In this document: in pieces, positions 31,601 through 41,267 of the stretch
Layout of the letters: each line of letters starts with the position of its first letter
How positions within the stretch are numbered: the first letter of the stretch is position 1
Assembly: GCF_905171765.1 (NCBI RefSeq)
Contig: NC_053392.1
Span: 400,699,899-400,763,898, forward strand
Direction: 5' to 3'
Origin: Bufo bufo
Taxonomy: Eukaryota; Chordata; Amphibia; Anura; Bufonidae
Length of the DNA stretch: 64,000 nt
Program-made: the position numbers and the translations under genes
The notes under the pieces: generated by a model
Seen by the model: the letters and a program-made list of their open reading frames with translations, nothing else
What the model was told of the DNA's origin: nothing
Databases searched by the model: none

Positions 31601-32588
31601 TGTTCTGGGACCCATATTGTTGTTCTGGGACCCATATTGTTTAATATCTTTGTCAGCAAAATTAGAGAAGGCCTCAATGGTAAGGTGTGTCTTTTTGCTG
31701 ATGACACAAAGATTTGTAACAGGGTTGATGTTCCTGGAGGAATACACCAAATGGAAAAGGACTTAGGAAAACTAGAGGAATGGTCAAAAATCTGGCAACT
31801 AAAATGTAATGTTGATAAGTGCAAGATAATGCACCTGGGACGTAAAAACCCAAGAGCAGAATATAAAATCAGTGATACAATCCTAACCTCAGTGTCTGAG
31901 GAAAGGGATTTAGGGATCATTATTTCAGAAGACTTAAAGGTAGGCAGACAATGTCACAGAGCAGCAGGAAATGCTAGCAGAATGCTTGGGTGTATAGGGA
32001 GAGGCATTACCAGTAGAAAGATGGAGGTGCTCATGCCGCTCTACAGAGCACTAGTGAGACCTCATTTGGAGTATTGTGCTCAGTACTGGAGACCATATCT
32101 CCAGAAGGATATTGATACTTTGGAGAGAGTTCAGAGAAGAGCTACTAAACTGGTACATGGATTGCAGGATAAAACTTACCAGGAAAGATTAAAGGACCTT
32201 AACATGTATAGCTGGGAAGAAAGACGAGACAGAGGGGATATGATAGAAACTTTTAAATACATAAAGGGAATCAACAAGGTAAAAGAGAAAAGAATATTTA
32301 AAAGAAGAAAAACTGCTACAAGAGGACATAGTTTTAAATTAGAGGGGCAAAGGTTTAAAAGTAATATCAGGAAGTATTACTTTACTGAGAGAGTAGTGGA
32401 TGCATGGAATAGCCTTCCTGCAGAAGTGGCAGCTGCAAATACAGTGGAGGAGTTTAAGCATGCATGGGATAGGCATAAGGCCATCCTTCATATAAGATAG
32501 GGCCAGGGGCTATCCATAGTATTTAGTATATTGGGCAGACTAGATGGGCCAAATGGTTCTTATCTGCCGACACATTCTATGTTTCTAT
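31601..32588 (+). mobile_element. 5'-truncated CR1-like LINE, family b
   Basis: Inserted in the 72-bp array. It includes the end of the reverse transcriptase, the 3' UTR with GGGCAGACTAGATGGGCCAA, and a tail of TCTATGTT units. Its 5' junction shows an exact 20-bp tandem duplication (31601-31620 and 31621-31640, TGTTCTGGGACCCATATTGT). Confidence 0.9.
31637..32500 (+). pseudogene. CR1-like reverse transcriptase, C-terminal portion
   Basis: 287 open codons with no ATG at the 5' edge (the first codon is TTG), so it is a truncated frame. The RT motif C (LFADDTKI) is near the start, followed by DLGKLEEWSKIWQLK, ERDLGIIISEDLK, LVRPHLEYCAQYWRP, LERVQRRATKLV, EERRDRGDMIETFKYIKG and the terminal ERVVDAWNSLPAEV. 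These are landmarks of CR1/L2-type ORF2. Fingers, palm motifs A-B and the endonuclease are missing. Confidence 0.9.
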
Positions 32589-33020
32589 ATTTTTCTTTTT
32601 GTACTGAAATAGGCCAGTAAACGTTTTTAGCAGAAATAAATGCACCAGTGAAGTGCGTATATATATCTTTTTTTTTTTCTATAATGAAATAGGCCACTAA
32701 ACGCTTTTGCCACAAATAACTGCACCAGTGAAGTGTGTATTTTTTTTTCTTTCTATAATAAAATAGGGCACAAAACCCTTTTGCCACAAATTAGTGCACC
32801 AGTGAAGTGCTTATATTTTTTTCTTTCTATAATGAAATAGGGCACAAAACCCTTTTGCCACAAATAAGTGCACCAGTGAAGTGCGTATATTTTTTTCTTT
32901 CTATAATGAAATAGGCCACTGAACGCTTTTGCCTCAAATAAGTGTACCAGTGAAGTGCGTATATTTTTTTCTTTCTGTATGCTTTCAACACATATAACAG
33001 CCAACGTGAACTGAGAATAT
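32589..33020. repeat. 72-74-bp tandem array, third block
   Basis: Resumes after the LINE with the same GTGCACCAGTGAAGTGCGTA monomers and decays near 33020. Confidence 0.9.
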
Positions 33021-33713
33021 ATTTTTCTTGTTTGAAAAGATATAAGCCACTAAAGGCTTTTCAACATACCACTTGCACCACAAGAACATATTGCTATAAT
33101 AACTATTTGAATCCCCAAATTATCTTTCCCTGCACTTGTAAATCGCTTTTCTAGCACTGTCCCTAGCGCCTTCTAATATCTCTCCTTGCACAAAGATGCT
33201 GTGAAATGATTCCTCCCTATTCTTTCCCTGCACTTGAAAATTGCTTTTCTGGCACTGTTCCTAGCGCTTTCTGACGTCTATCCCTGCACTAAGATGCTGT
33301 GAAATGATTCCTCCCTATCCTTTCCCTGCACGTATAAATTGTTTTTTTCAGGTTTTTTTTTTCAACTAAGAGGTTTTTCCAATTGCTGTCCCTAGCGCCT
33401 TCTCACGTCTGTCCCTACACTCAGAACGCTTTAAAATGTCTGACTCTAAGATGGCCGCTGTATTTATAGGGCTGTGACATCACAGGGGTGACTGCTTATT
33501 GGCTGCATGCATGGCATTATGTGTCAGCCCGCCTTCCCAGAGTTCCTTGCCCCATGTCATCACACATGTTGCCGCCATTGTAGTCACCATTTTAGGAAAA
33601 ATTGCGATTCGTTACCACGAAGCATGAGGAAATTTGCATTCATTGCGAATCAAATTTTTCCTGAAATTCGGATCGAATTCCACTTCATCTGATTTGATTT
33701 GCTCATCTCTATT
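33021..33713 (-). promoter_or_regulatory. Right terminal segment of another hAT-type element (family 3)
   Basis: No gene. Three ~100-bp degenerate repeats (CTTTCCCTGCACTTG..., CACTGT[C/T]CCTAGCGC) span 33125-33420. TTTATAGGGC (TATA-like) and TATTGGCTGCATGC follow near 33465-33510, then GCGAAT/ATTCG words, and the terminus reads GCTCATCTCTA at 33703-33713. Its complement TAGAGATGAGC matches the TAGAG-type ends of hAT families 1 and A. The left end of this element was not located; the arrays from about 25880 or 27486 probably belong to it. Confidence 0.5.
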
Positions 33714-33764
33714 TGCAATGTAATGTACTGTCCACATGGTCTGGTATGGTTGGCAGCGACTGGC

Positions 33765-33768
33765 TTAA
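33765..33768. repeat. TTAA target site, left of piggyBac
   Basis: TTAA directly precedes CCACCTCCTGACC; the mirrored GGTGG-TTAA is at 45075-45083. Confidence 0.85.
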
Positions 33769-34720
33769 CCACCTCCTGACCGCCTAACGCACGGATGCGT
33801 CCGGAAGGTGGTTGATTCATTCCTCCTGGACGCATCCGTGCGTCATCTCGCGAGACGCGAGATTTCGGTCAGAGCCGGCCCGGCCATGCGCATCGCGGGC
33901 CGGCAAAAGTTAAAGAACAATTTCGTCACCAGCCTGCCAGCAACGATCATTGGCTGGCAGGCTGGCGATTTTCAAAAAAATGAATCACAAGCCGTATAAC
34001 AGATCATATTAGTAAATATGATCTGTTATATGGCTTGTCTGCTCCTCTGCTGGTCCATTTCGTCGGTTGGATCCAGCAGAGGAGCAGACTGAACTGTGAG
34101 TAGCACCAACAGTACACTGTAGCCCCAGATCACCCCCCTGCACCCCAATTAACCCTTTGATCACCCCTTTGATCGCCCCTGTCAATCACTAGTGAAAGGA
34201 AAAAAAGTGATCAGTGTAAACTGTCACTTTTTTTTTTTCACTGGTATTGACTGTTAGGTTTTAGGGATAGTTTAGGCCCCTTGGTTAGGTAGTTTAGCGT
34301 GAGTTAGCGCCCAACCCACCGCACCGCAGTCACTTATTTGCTGTTTAGCGTATCGCTAATCAGCATTTGTACTTTTATAGTATCTGTAAGTGATCAAAAC
34401 TGATCACGGTCAGATCTATAATTGTATTAGTGTCACCTTAGCTCGCCCTCCACCCAAAACGCAGTGTTTGCCTGATCAGGCCTGATCGGTCGCCCACACG
34501 TGCGTTCACCCACGCCCGCCCCGCCGCAGTGACAAAAAATATATATTTTTTGATCACTGCACATTCACTTTACACGCGCTGCGGCGATAAAAAAATCAAT
34601 TTTGATATTTTTTATCAACCGCAGCGGCCTCCGGTACTTCGCTAGCCTCCCCTTTGTAAGACAGGCTTGCTTTTTTTCTTGGGTAGTCTCAGGGAATACC
34701 CCTAAATTTAGTAGTCCAAA
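33769..34720 (+). promoter_or_regulatory. piggyBac 5' non-coding segment with four consecutive hairpins
   Basis: Inverted repeats in series: 33788-33802/33828-33842 (15 bp), 33929-33941/33953-33965 (13 bp), 33987-34010/34015-34038 (24 bp, one mismatch, 4-nt loop), and 34037-34053/34073-34089 (17 bp). They are followed by about 600 bp leading to the transposase ATG. The promoter is presumably here, but I cannot point to a definite TATA box. Confidence 0.7.
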
Positions 34721-35971
34721 ATGTCAAACAGGGGGTATTCTTCTGAAGAGGCCTACAGGATTCTGACCCAGTCGGATACGGAGTGGGAACCCTCATCTGA
34801 CGTATCTAGCGGGTCAGAATATGAACCTGTAGAAAGCAGTGGCTCTCTGACCCAAAGTTCGGACGAGGAGGCTGAGGTCCCTGATAGCACCAGGCGTACC
34901 CGGCCCCGTGTCGCTAGACCACAGGTTGCGCAGGATCCGCTTCAAGAGCAGCAGAGTGGGGCTGTCGCTGCCGGATCACGTGGTGAGGCATACACCAGCA
35001 GCGCAGCCCTTCCTGGACCTAGTACCAGCACTGCCGTACAACATGGTGAAGTAGCGAGCACCAGAAGGGCAGTTGAAGCTGGTACGGTGGCACGTGCAGT
35101 AGTTACCCCGTCGCAGCCACCGCACAGACAGGCCCGTAGAGCCCCTAGAATCCCTGAGGTGCTGGCAAACCCTGATTGGCAGTCACCAACTTCAGCCGCA
35201 CCATTAGTTCCCCCTTTCACCGCCCAGTCTGGAGTTCGGGTTGAGACGGCTCATATCGGTTCGGCCCTGGGATTTTTTGAGCTGTTCTTGACTGCGGAGC
35301 TCTTAGACTTAGTTGTGGCAGAAACAAATCGGTATGCCACACAATTTATAACCGCAAACCCGGGAAGCTTTTATGCCCAGCCTTTCCGGTGGAAACCAGT
35401 CCAAGTTTCCGAAATTAAAATTTTTCTGGGCCTTCTCCTCAACATGGGTCTAACTAAAAAGCATGAATTGCGGTCATATTGGTCCACGAACCCAATTCAT
35501 CACATGCCCATGTTCTCTGCTGCTATGTCCAGGACACGATTTGAGACCATCCTGCATTTCCTGCATTTTAGCGACAACACCACCTCCTGTCCCAGAGGCC
35601 ACCCAGCTTTTGACCGGCTCCACAAAATTCGGCCCCTCATAGACCATTTCAACCAGAAATTTGCAGATTTGTATACCCCCGAGCAAAACATCTGCATAGA
35701 CGAGTCCCTAATACATTTTACCGGGCGCCTTGGCTTCAAACAATACATCCCAAGCAAGCGTGCCCGGTATGGGGTCAAATTATATAAGCTCTGTGAAAGG
35801 GCCACAGGCTATACCCACAAATTTCGTGTCTATGAGGGAAAAGATCAGACCCTGGAGCCGGTCGGTTGCCCTGACTACCTGGGGAGCAGTGGGAAGACAG
35901 TCTGGGACTTGGTGTCACCCTTATTCGGCAAGGGGTACCATCTTTATGTGGACAATTTCTACACAAGTGTG
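34721..35971 (+). pseudogene. piggyBac transposase, N-terminal part (417 codons) before the gypsy insertion
   Basis: The protein cuts and pastes at TTAA. The start MSNRGYSSEEAY is followed by an acidic/serine-rich region to ~150 and the DDE_Tnp_1_7 (piggyBac) domain from about residue 180: FFELFLTAELLDLVV, EIKIFLGLLLNMG, YWSTNP, FLHFSDN. The first catalytic aspartate is D327 in ICIDES and the second is D411 in YVDNFYTS. The frame is interrupted five codons later, at 35971, by the gypsy LTR; its continuation is at 41268 in the same frame. Before the gypsy insertion the gene would have encoded about 650 residues, normal for the family. Confidence 0.93.
35967..35971. repeat. 5-bp TSD of the gypsy element, left
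   Basis: GTGTG, repeated at 41263-41267. Confidence 0.92.
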
Positions 35972-36516
35972 TGTCACGGATGGTGTACAGGAAACAAGAC
36001 AATACCATATAAACAATGTCTCTCTGGATCCACAACTAAGGAACAAAGGGAGACCCCTGCAATAGACCTGCCGCTCTCCCTCACTGCTCAGCCTATGCGA
36101 ACACCCCAAAGGTGGATGGCCGCATATCCACGTTCCTCGGCTATCTATTACCTGAAGACCCTACAATAGTGAAGGGACACGACCACCGACTCCCTACACT
36201 GACACGGAGGGAGTCAGGGTCACTTGGATCCAGAAAAGACAAAATCATAAATACATAATCAGCACTTATCTTGCAGACGACTGACGACTGAGGACTGGGA
36301 ACTGGGAACTGGGAACAGCATGCACACACACTCCAGGAAGTTGTATCAGCCGCACACTACTGCATTATGGGGAGGAACTTAAAGGGTAGCAATCAGTCCA
36401 ACTGCATGACAGCTGAGATAGACTAACGAGATGAGAAACTAAACCAAAGCAAAGAAATTCAAGGAGGAGGATCTGAGAAGCTCCTGTGAGCGCTTCTCAG
36501 CTGTCTGGCTGTGACA
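35972..36516 (-). repeat. gypsy LTR (3' LTR relative to coding strand), 545 bp
   Basis: Pairs with 40718-41262: same length, TG...CA boundaries on both strands. Differences include ACCCCTGC versus GCCCCATGC near the start and one duplicated GACGACTGA-type unit balanced elsewhere. Confidence 0.93.
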
Positions 36517-37100
36517 GTACCCCTCCCACTAGGAGTGGACTCCGGACACTCAGAGCCCACCTTCTCAGGATGGGACCTATGGAAAGCCCTGATGAGACAA
36601 GAGGCCTTAATGTCCGTCACTGGGACCCACATCCTCTCCTCAGGACCATAACCCTCCCAATGAACGAGGTACTGGAGGGAACCGCGGACAAGACGAGAAT
36701 CCACAATCCTAGAGACCTGAAATTCAAGATTTCCATCAACCATAATTGGAGGAGGAGGCAAAGGCGAGGGTACAATAGGTTGAATATAAGGTTTCAATAA
36801 GGACTTATGAAAAACATTATGGATCTTCCAAGTCTGAGGAAGATCAAGACGGTAGGCAACAGGATTGATGACAGACAGGATCTTGTAAGGCCCAATAAAC
36901 CTAGGACCCAACTTCCAGGAGGGAACCTTCAATTTGATATTCTTGGTAGACAACCACACCAGATCACCAACATTCAGGTCCGGACCAGGCACACGTCTCT
37001 TATCCGCCACACGCTTATATCTCTCACTCATGCTCTTTAGATTATCCTGAATCTTTTGCCAAATAGATGACAAAGACGAGGAGAATCTGTCCTCATCAGG
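36459..37100 (-). pseudogene. gypsy pol C-terminus: GPY/F region and chromodomain, beyond an in-frame stop
   Basis: This reading frame is the same as that of 37101-39905; a single TAG at 37103-37101 separates them. It shows the integrase C-terminal GPY/F-type segment (KLGPRFIGPYKILSVINPVAYRL, of which GPRFIGPYKI is diagnostic) and a chromodomain at its end (VSRIVDSRLV ... YLVHWEGYGPEERMWVP). Chromodomains steer chromovirus integration toward marked chromatin. The frame ends inside the LTR at 36459. The stop may be a plain mutation; readthrough is possible but unsupported. Confidence 0.85.
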
Positions 37101-39905
37101 CTAACCAGAAGAGCCCTCTCCCGAGAAAGTCCCAAACTGCGGATGGAACCCATATGCACCAAAAAATGGTGACTTATCAGAGGACTCCTGACGACGGTTA
37201 TTTAAAGCAAACTCAGCAAGGGACAAAAAAGAACACCAATCCTCCTGATTCTCCGCCACAAAACAGCGCAGATATGTCTCCAGATTCTGATTGACGCGCT
37301 CTGTCTGGCCATTCGACTGCGGATGGAAAGCAGAAGAGAATGACAACCGAACCCCCAAGCGAGAACAGAAAGCCTTCCAGAATCTGGAAACAAACTGCGT
37401 GCCCCTATCAGAGACTATGTCTGAAGGAATCCCATGCAATTTGACAATGTGGTCAATAAATGCCTGCGCCAGCGTCTTAGCATTGGGCAAACCAGGAAAA
37501 GGGATAAAATGCACCATTTTGCTAAAACTGTCCACCACCACTAGAATCACAGACTTCCCCGAGGAACGAGGCAAGTCCGTTATGAAGTCCATGGACAGAT
37601 GTGTCCAAGGACGGGAAGGAATGGGCAAAGGAAGGAGAGGACCTGATGGCCGTGAATGAGGGACCTTGGCACGAGCGCAAGTCTCGCAAGCTGCCACAAA
37701 ACCCTCAACCGACTTACAAAGCGCAGGCCACCAGAATCTCCGAGCGATGAGATCCAGTGTGGCTCTTGCCCCCGGGTGCCCAGCAAGGACCGTGTCGTGG
37801 TGTTCTTTAAAAATCTTGTGTCTCAAAGCGAGAGGCACAAACAACCTCCCAGGAGGACAAAGATCAGGAGCTTCTGACTGGGCTGCCTGCACCTCTGCCT
37901 CCAATTCAGGAAAAAGAGCAGAGACTTCAGCAAAAATGGGACCCGGGTCTTCAAAATTCCCACCTCCCGGAAAACAACGTGACAGGGCATCTGCCTTCAC
38001 ATTCTTAACCCCAGGACGGAATGTAACAACAAAATTAAACCTTGAAAAGAACAAAGACCATCTGGCCTGTTTTGGGTTCAGACACTTGGCTGACTCCAAG
38101 TAGGCCAGATTTTTATGGTCAGTAAACACGGTAATAGGGTGTCTGGCTCCCTCTAGCCAATGGCGCCATTCCTCAAAAGCCAACTTGATGGCCAACAATT
38201 CCCTATCTCCCACATCATAATTTCTCTCTGCGGAGGAGAGTTTCTTTGAGAAAAAGGCACACGGTTGCCATTTGGCAGGAGAGGAACCCTGAGACAAGAC
38301 CGCACCCACCCCTACCTCAGAAGCATCAACCTCAACTATAAAGGGTAACGAAATATCAGGTTGTACTAGGATGGGAGCGGAAGCAAAACTCTCCTTGATA
38401 TTAGAAAAGGCCTTACGCGCCTCTACCGACCAGGAAGAAAAATCTACCCCCTTTCTGGTCATATCGGTGAGTGGTTTAACAACAGAGGAATAATTCAAAA
38501 TAAATTTCCTGTAATAATTGGCAAAGCCCAAAAAACGCATCAGCGCCTTCTGATTCTCAGGAAGCTCCCACTCAAGCACAGCGCGGACCTTCTCAGGGTC
38601 CATGCGAAAACCAGAAGCGGAGACAAGAAACCCCAGAAATTGGATTTCTGGAACCGCAAACACACATTTTTCCAGTTTCGCGTATAATTTATTCTCCCGC
38701 AGGATGAGCAAGACCTGACGTAAGTGTTCCTTATGAGTCTTGAAATCAGGAGAAAAAATCAAAATGTCATCCAAATACACTAATACAAATTTTCCCATTA
38801 AATGATAAAAAATGCTGTTGACGAAATGCTGAAAAACGGCTGGGGCATTCATCAAACCAAAAGGCATAACCAAATTCTCAAAATGGCCCTCAGGGGTATT
38901 GAAAGCCGTCTTCCATTCGTCTCCTTCTCTGACCCTAACCAGGTTGTATGCCCCTCTTAGGTCTAATTTGGAAAATTCTTTAGCCCCAACAACCTGGTTA
39001 AACAGGTCCGGGATCAGAGGAAGCGGATAAGGATCACGAATAGTGATACTGTTCAGGTCCCTGAAATCCAGACAAGGTCTTAAAGAACCATCTTTTTTCT
39101 TAACAAAGAAAAAACCAGCGGCAACAGGTGACTTCGAGGGTCGTATGTGTCCTTTTCTCAGACTCCCAGAGATATAAGCCCGCATAGCGACCCTCTCAGG
39201 TTGGGAAAGATTGTATAAACGAGATTTAGGCAGCTTGGCGCCTGGGATGAGATTAATAGGGCAATCATACTCCCTGTGCGGAGGTAAACCCTGAACTCCA
39301 CTCTCAGAGAAGACATCCAAAAATTCAGAGAGGAAAGGTGGTACAGTCTTAGTAGAAACCTCAGAAACAGATGTTATGAGGCAATTCTCTCTGCAAAAGT
39401 TACTCCAACCATTTATTTGCCCCGCTTGCCAATCAATGTTGGGGTTATGTTTAGTGAGCCAGGGTAGCCCCAGCACTAGAGGAGTAGGCAAACCGCTAAG
39501 GACGAAACATGACACATCCTCAACATGAGCATCACTCACAATTAATCGGATATTGTGAACTATGCCCTTTAATGATTTCTGAGAAAGTGGAGCTGAATCA
39601 ATAGCAAAAACAGGAATATCCTTTCCCAAAGTGCATACCTGGAAACCATGAGTTATTGCAAATTGATTATCAATGAGTTTGACAGCTGCTCCACTATCCA
39701 CAAAAATCTCACAAAAAATGCTCTTGCTCTCTAGCGCCACCCTAGCAGGCAAGACAAAACGGGAACTACAAGCAAACGGAAAACCTTCGATTTCCGCCTC
39801 AACCCTGCCAATAGTAACAGACGGAACATTTTTAAAAGATTTTTTTCCTTTTTGTCTCTTTATTATTCCCAGAAAACTGCCTGAATCTCCTAGAGGGACA
39901 AACAT
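37101..39905 (-). CDS. gypsy pol: protease, reverse transcriptase, RNase H, integrase
   Basis: 934 residues. The aspartic protease motif is VDSGAA (D70-S71-G72). RT follows, with YDCPINLIPGAKLPKSRLYN leading in, VKKKDGSLRPCLDFRDLN, and the catalytic YLDD near residues 377-380. RNase H shows EVDASEVGVGAVL and TDHKNLAYL. Integrase has the zinc-binding HHDTVLAGHPG ... CETCARAK, then SMDFITDLP, SDRGTQFVS and HPQSNGQTERVNQ carrying the D-D-E residues. The last codons GEGSSG run into a TAG at 37101, and the C-terminal chromodomain part continues in the same frame. The gag frame overlaps the beginning by 74 nt in a different frame. Confidence 0.93.
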   Translation of the reverse strand: MFVPLGDSGSFLGIIKRQKGKKSFKNVPSVTIGRVEAEIEGFPFACSSRFVLPARVALESKSIFCEIFVDSGAAVKLIDNQFAITHGFQVCTLGKDIPVFAIDSAPLSQKSLKGIVHNIRLIVSDAHVEDVSCFVLSGLPTPLVLGLPWLTKHNPNIDWQAGQINGWSNFCRENCLITSVSEVSTKTVPPFLSEFLDVFSESGVQGLPPHREYDCPINLIPGAKLPKSRLYNLSQPERVAMRAYISGSLRKGHIRPSKSPVAAGFFFVKKKDGSLRPCLDFRDLNSITIRDPYPLPLIPDLFNQVVGAKEFSKLDLRGAYNLVRVREGDEWKTAFNTPEGHFENLVMPFGLMNAPAVFQHFVNSIFYHLMGKFVLVYLDDILIFSPDFKTHKEHLRQVLLILRENKLYAKLEKCVFAVPEIQFLGFLVSASGFRMDPEKVRAVLEWELPENQKALMRFLGFANYYRKFILNYSSVVKPLTDMTRKGVDFSSWSVEARKAFSNIKESFASAPILVQPDISLPFIVEVDASEVGVGAVLSQGSSPAKWQPCAFFSKKLSSAERNYDVGDRELLAIKLAFEEWRHWLEGARHPITVFTDHKNLAYLESAKCLNPKQARWSLFFSRFNFVVTFRPGVKNVKADALSRCFPGGGNFEDPGPIFAEVSALFPELEAEVQAAQSEAPDLCPPGRLFVPLALRHKIFKEHHDTVLAGHPGARATLDLIARRFWWPALCKSVEGFVAACETCARAKVPHSRPSGPLLPLPIPSRPWTHLSMDFITDLPRSSGKSVILVVVDSFSKMVHFIPFPGLPNAKTLAQAFIDHIVKLHGIPSDIVSDRGTQFVSRFWKAFCSRLGVRLSFSSAFHPQSNGQTERVNQNLETYLRCFVAENQEDWCSFLSLAEFALNNRRQESSDKSPFFGAYGFHPQFGTFSGEGSSG

Positions 39906-40638
39906 TTGCCAGATGATTTATACCTCCACAACAAAAACAAACCCTCCCCTGCGGGCTGAATCTTCTATTGTCAGAGGCAATCAACCCCAGCTGCATGGAC
40001 TCCTGCTCAGAAGGGGCTGACAGCGACTGAGACCCCTGTGCACAGAATGAGACCGCTGCACTGTCCCGGGACTGAGTATGACAGGAAGGAGAGATCTCTC
40101 CTCTCTCTCTAAGACGCCTGTCAATACGAACAGCCTGAGACATAGCAGAATCCAAGGAGGTAGGTCTTTCATGAAAGGCAAATGCATCTTTCAATCCCTC
40201 TGAAAGACCATAGCAAAATTGACTTCGGAGTGCAGCATCATTCCAACCCGTATCTGCTGCCCATCTCCGAAATTCTGAACAGTATATCTCTGCGGATTGT
40301 TTACCCTGGCATAACAGACGTAGTCTAGACTCAGCCAGAGCAATACGATCCGGATCATCATATATCTGACCATGGGCTAAAAAGAATTCATCCACTGAAC
40401 GAAGGGGCCGTGCCCCCCCCGTCAGCGAAAAGGCCCAGGACTGAGCGTTACCCCTGAGCAGCGATATAATGATCCCCACCCTCCGTTCTTCATCACCAGA
40501 AGAATGGGGAAGAAGGCGAAAATGGAGTTTGCAAGCCTCTCTAAAACGCACAAAATTCTCACTACCCCCGGAGAACGTATCCGGGAGCGAGATCTTAGGC
40601 TCAGCACAAACTCCATGAACGCAAGCTGAACCGGTCAC
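39832..40638 (-). CDS. gypsy gag with CCHC zinc knuckle
   Basis: 268 residues: a retrotransposon-gag core (FREACKLHFRLLPHSSGDEERRVGIIISLLRGNAQSWAF region, with LRGNAQSWA diagnostic) and a C-terminal zinc knuckle C-x2-C-x4-H-x4-C (CCGGINHLANVC). It forms the capsid-like particle that packages element RNA. Upstream, a minus-strand ATG at 40690 opens MDPVSLLAERFQGLS, which looks like the genuine gag start but lies one frame off, so a frameshift near 40640 is likely. It ends in a basic tail overlapping pol. Confidence 0.88.
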   Translation of the reverse strand: MTGSACVHGVCAEPKISLPDTFSGGSENFVRFREACKLHFRLLPHSSGDEERRVGIIISLLRGNAQSWAFSLTGGARPLRSVDEFFLAHGQIYDDPDRIALAESRLRLLCQGKQSAEIYCSEFRRWAADTGWNDAALRSQFCYGLSEGLKDAFAFHERPTSLDSAMSQAVRIDRRLRERGEISPSCHTQSRDSAAVSFCAQGSQSLSAPSEQESMQLGLIASDNRRFSPQGRVCFCCGGINHLANVCPSRRFRQFSGNNKETKRKKIF

Positions 40639-40717
40639 TTGAGAAAGAAAGACCCTGAAAGCGTTCAGCCAAAAGTGAAACCGGATCCATGCTTGAGACG
40701 GTTTTGGCGGCTGATAA

Positions 40718-41262
40718 TGTCACGGATGGTGTACAGGAAACAAGACAATACCATATAAACAATGTCTCTCTGGATCCACAACTAAGGAACAAAGGGAGCC
40801 CCATGCAATAGACCTGCCGCTCTCCCTCACTGCTCAGCCTATGCGAACACCCCAAAGGTGGATGGCCGCATATCCACGTTCCTCGGCTATCTATTACCTG
40901 AAGACCCTACAATAGTGAAGGGACACGACCACCGGCTCCCTACACTGACACGGAGGGAGTCAGGGTCACTTGGATCCAGAAAAGACAAAATCATAAATAC
41001 ATAAACAGCACTTATCTTGCAGACGACTGACGACTGACGACTGAGGACTGGGAACTGGGAACAGCATGCACACACACTCCAGGAAGTTGTATCAGCCGCA
41101 CACTACTGCATTATGGGGAGGAACTTAAAGGGTAGCAATCAGTCCAACTGCATGACAGCTGAGATAGACTAACGAGATGAGAAACTAAACCAAAACAAAG
41201 AAATTCAAGGAGGAGGATCTGAGAAGCTCCTGTGAGCGCTTCTCAGCTGTCTGGCTGTGACA
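40718..41262 (-). repeat. gypsy LTR (5' LTR relative to coding strand), 545 bp
   Basis: Starts TGTCACGGATGG and ends GGCTGTGACA; flanked outside by GTGTG at 41263-41267. The sequence just inside (40717 leftward, minus strand) begins TTATCAGCCGCC, which is not an obvious TGG-type primer-binding site. Confidence 0.93.
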
Positions 41263-41267
41263 GTGTG

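Larger units (their letters stand above)
35972..41262 (-). mobile_element. Chromodomain Ty3/gypsy LTR retrotransposon inside the piggyBac gene
   Basis: 5,291 bp with two 545-bp LTRs (TGTCACGG...GCTGTGACA) and a 5-bp TSD. The coding strand is minus, so the 5' LTR is the right one. The order is gag, pol (protease, RT, RNase H, integrase, GPY/F region, chromodomain). A purine-rich tract (AGTGGGAGGGGTAC on the minus strand, 36530-36517) precedes the 3' LTR. LTRs differ at roughly eight positions by eye, so the insertion is fairly young. Pol has one in-frame stop, and gag's expected start seems to be in another frame, so the copy is probably defective. Confidence 0.94.

Noticed and set aside
29704..33004. 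Many minus-strand frames with WQKRLVAYF-type repeats
   Set aside because: Periodic translations of the 72-74-bp array.
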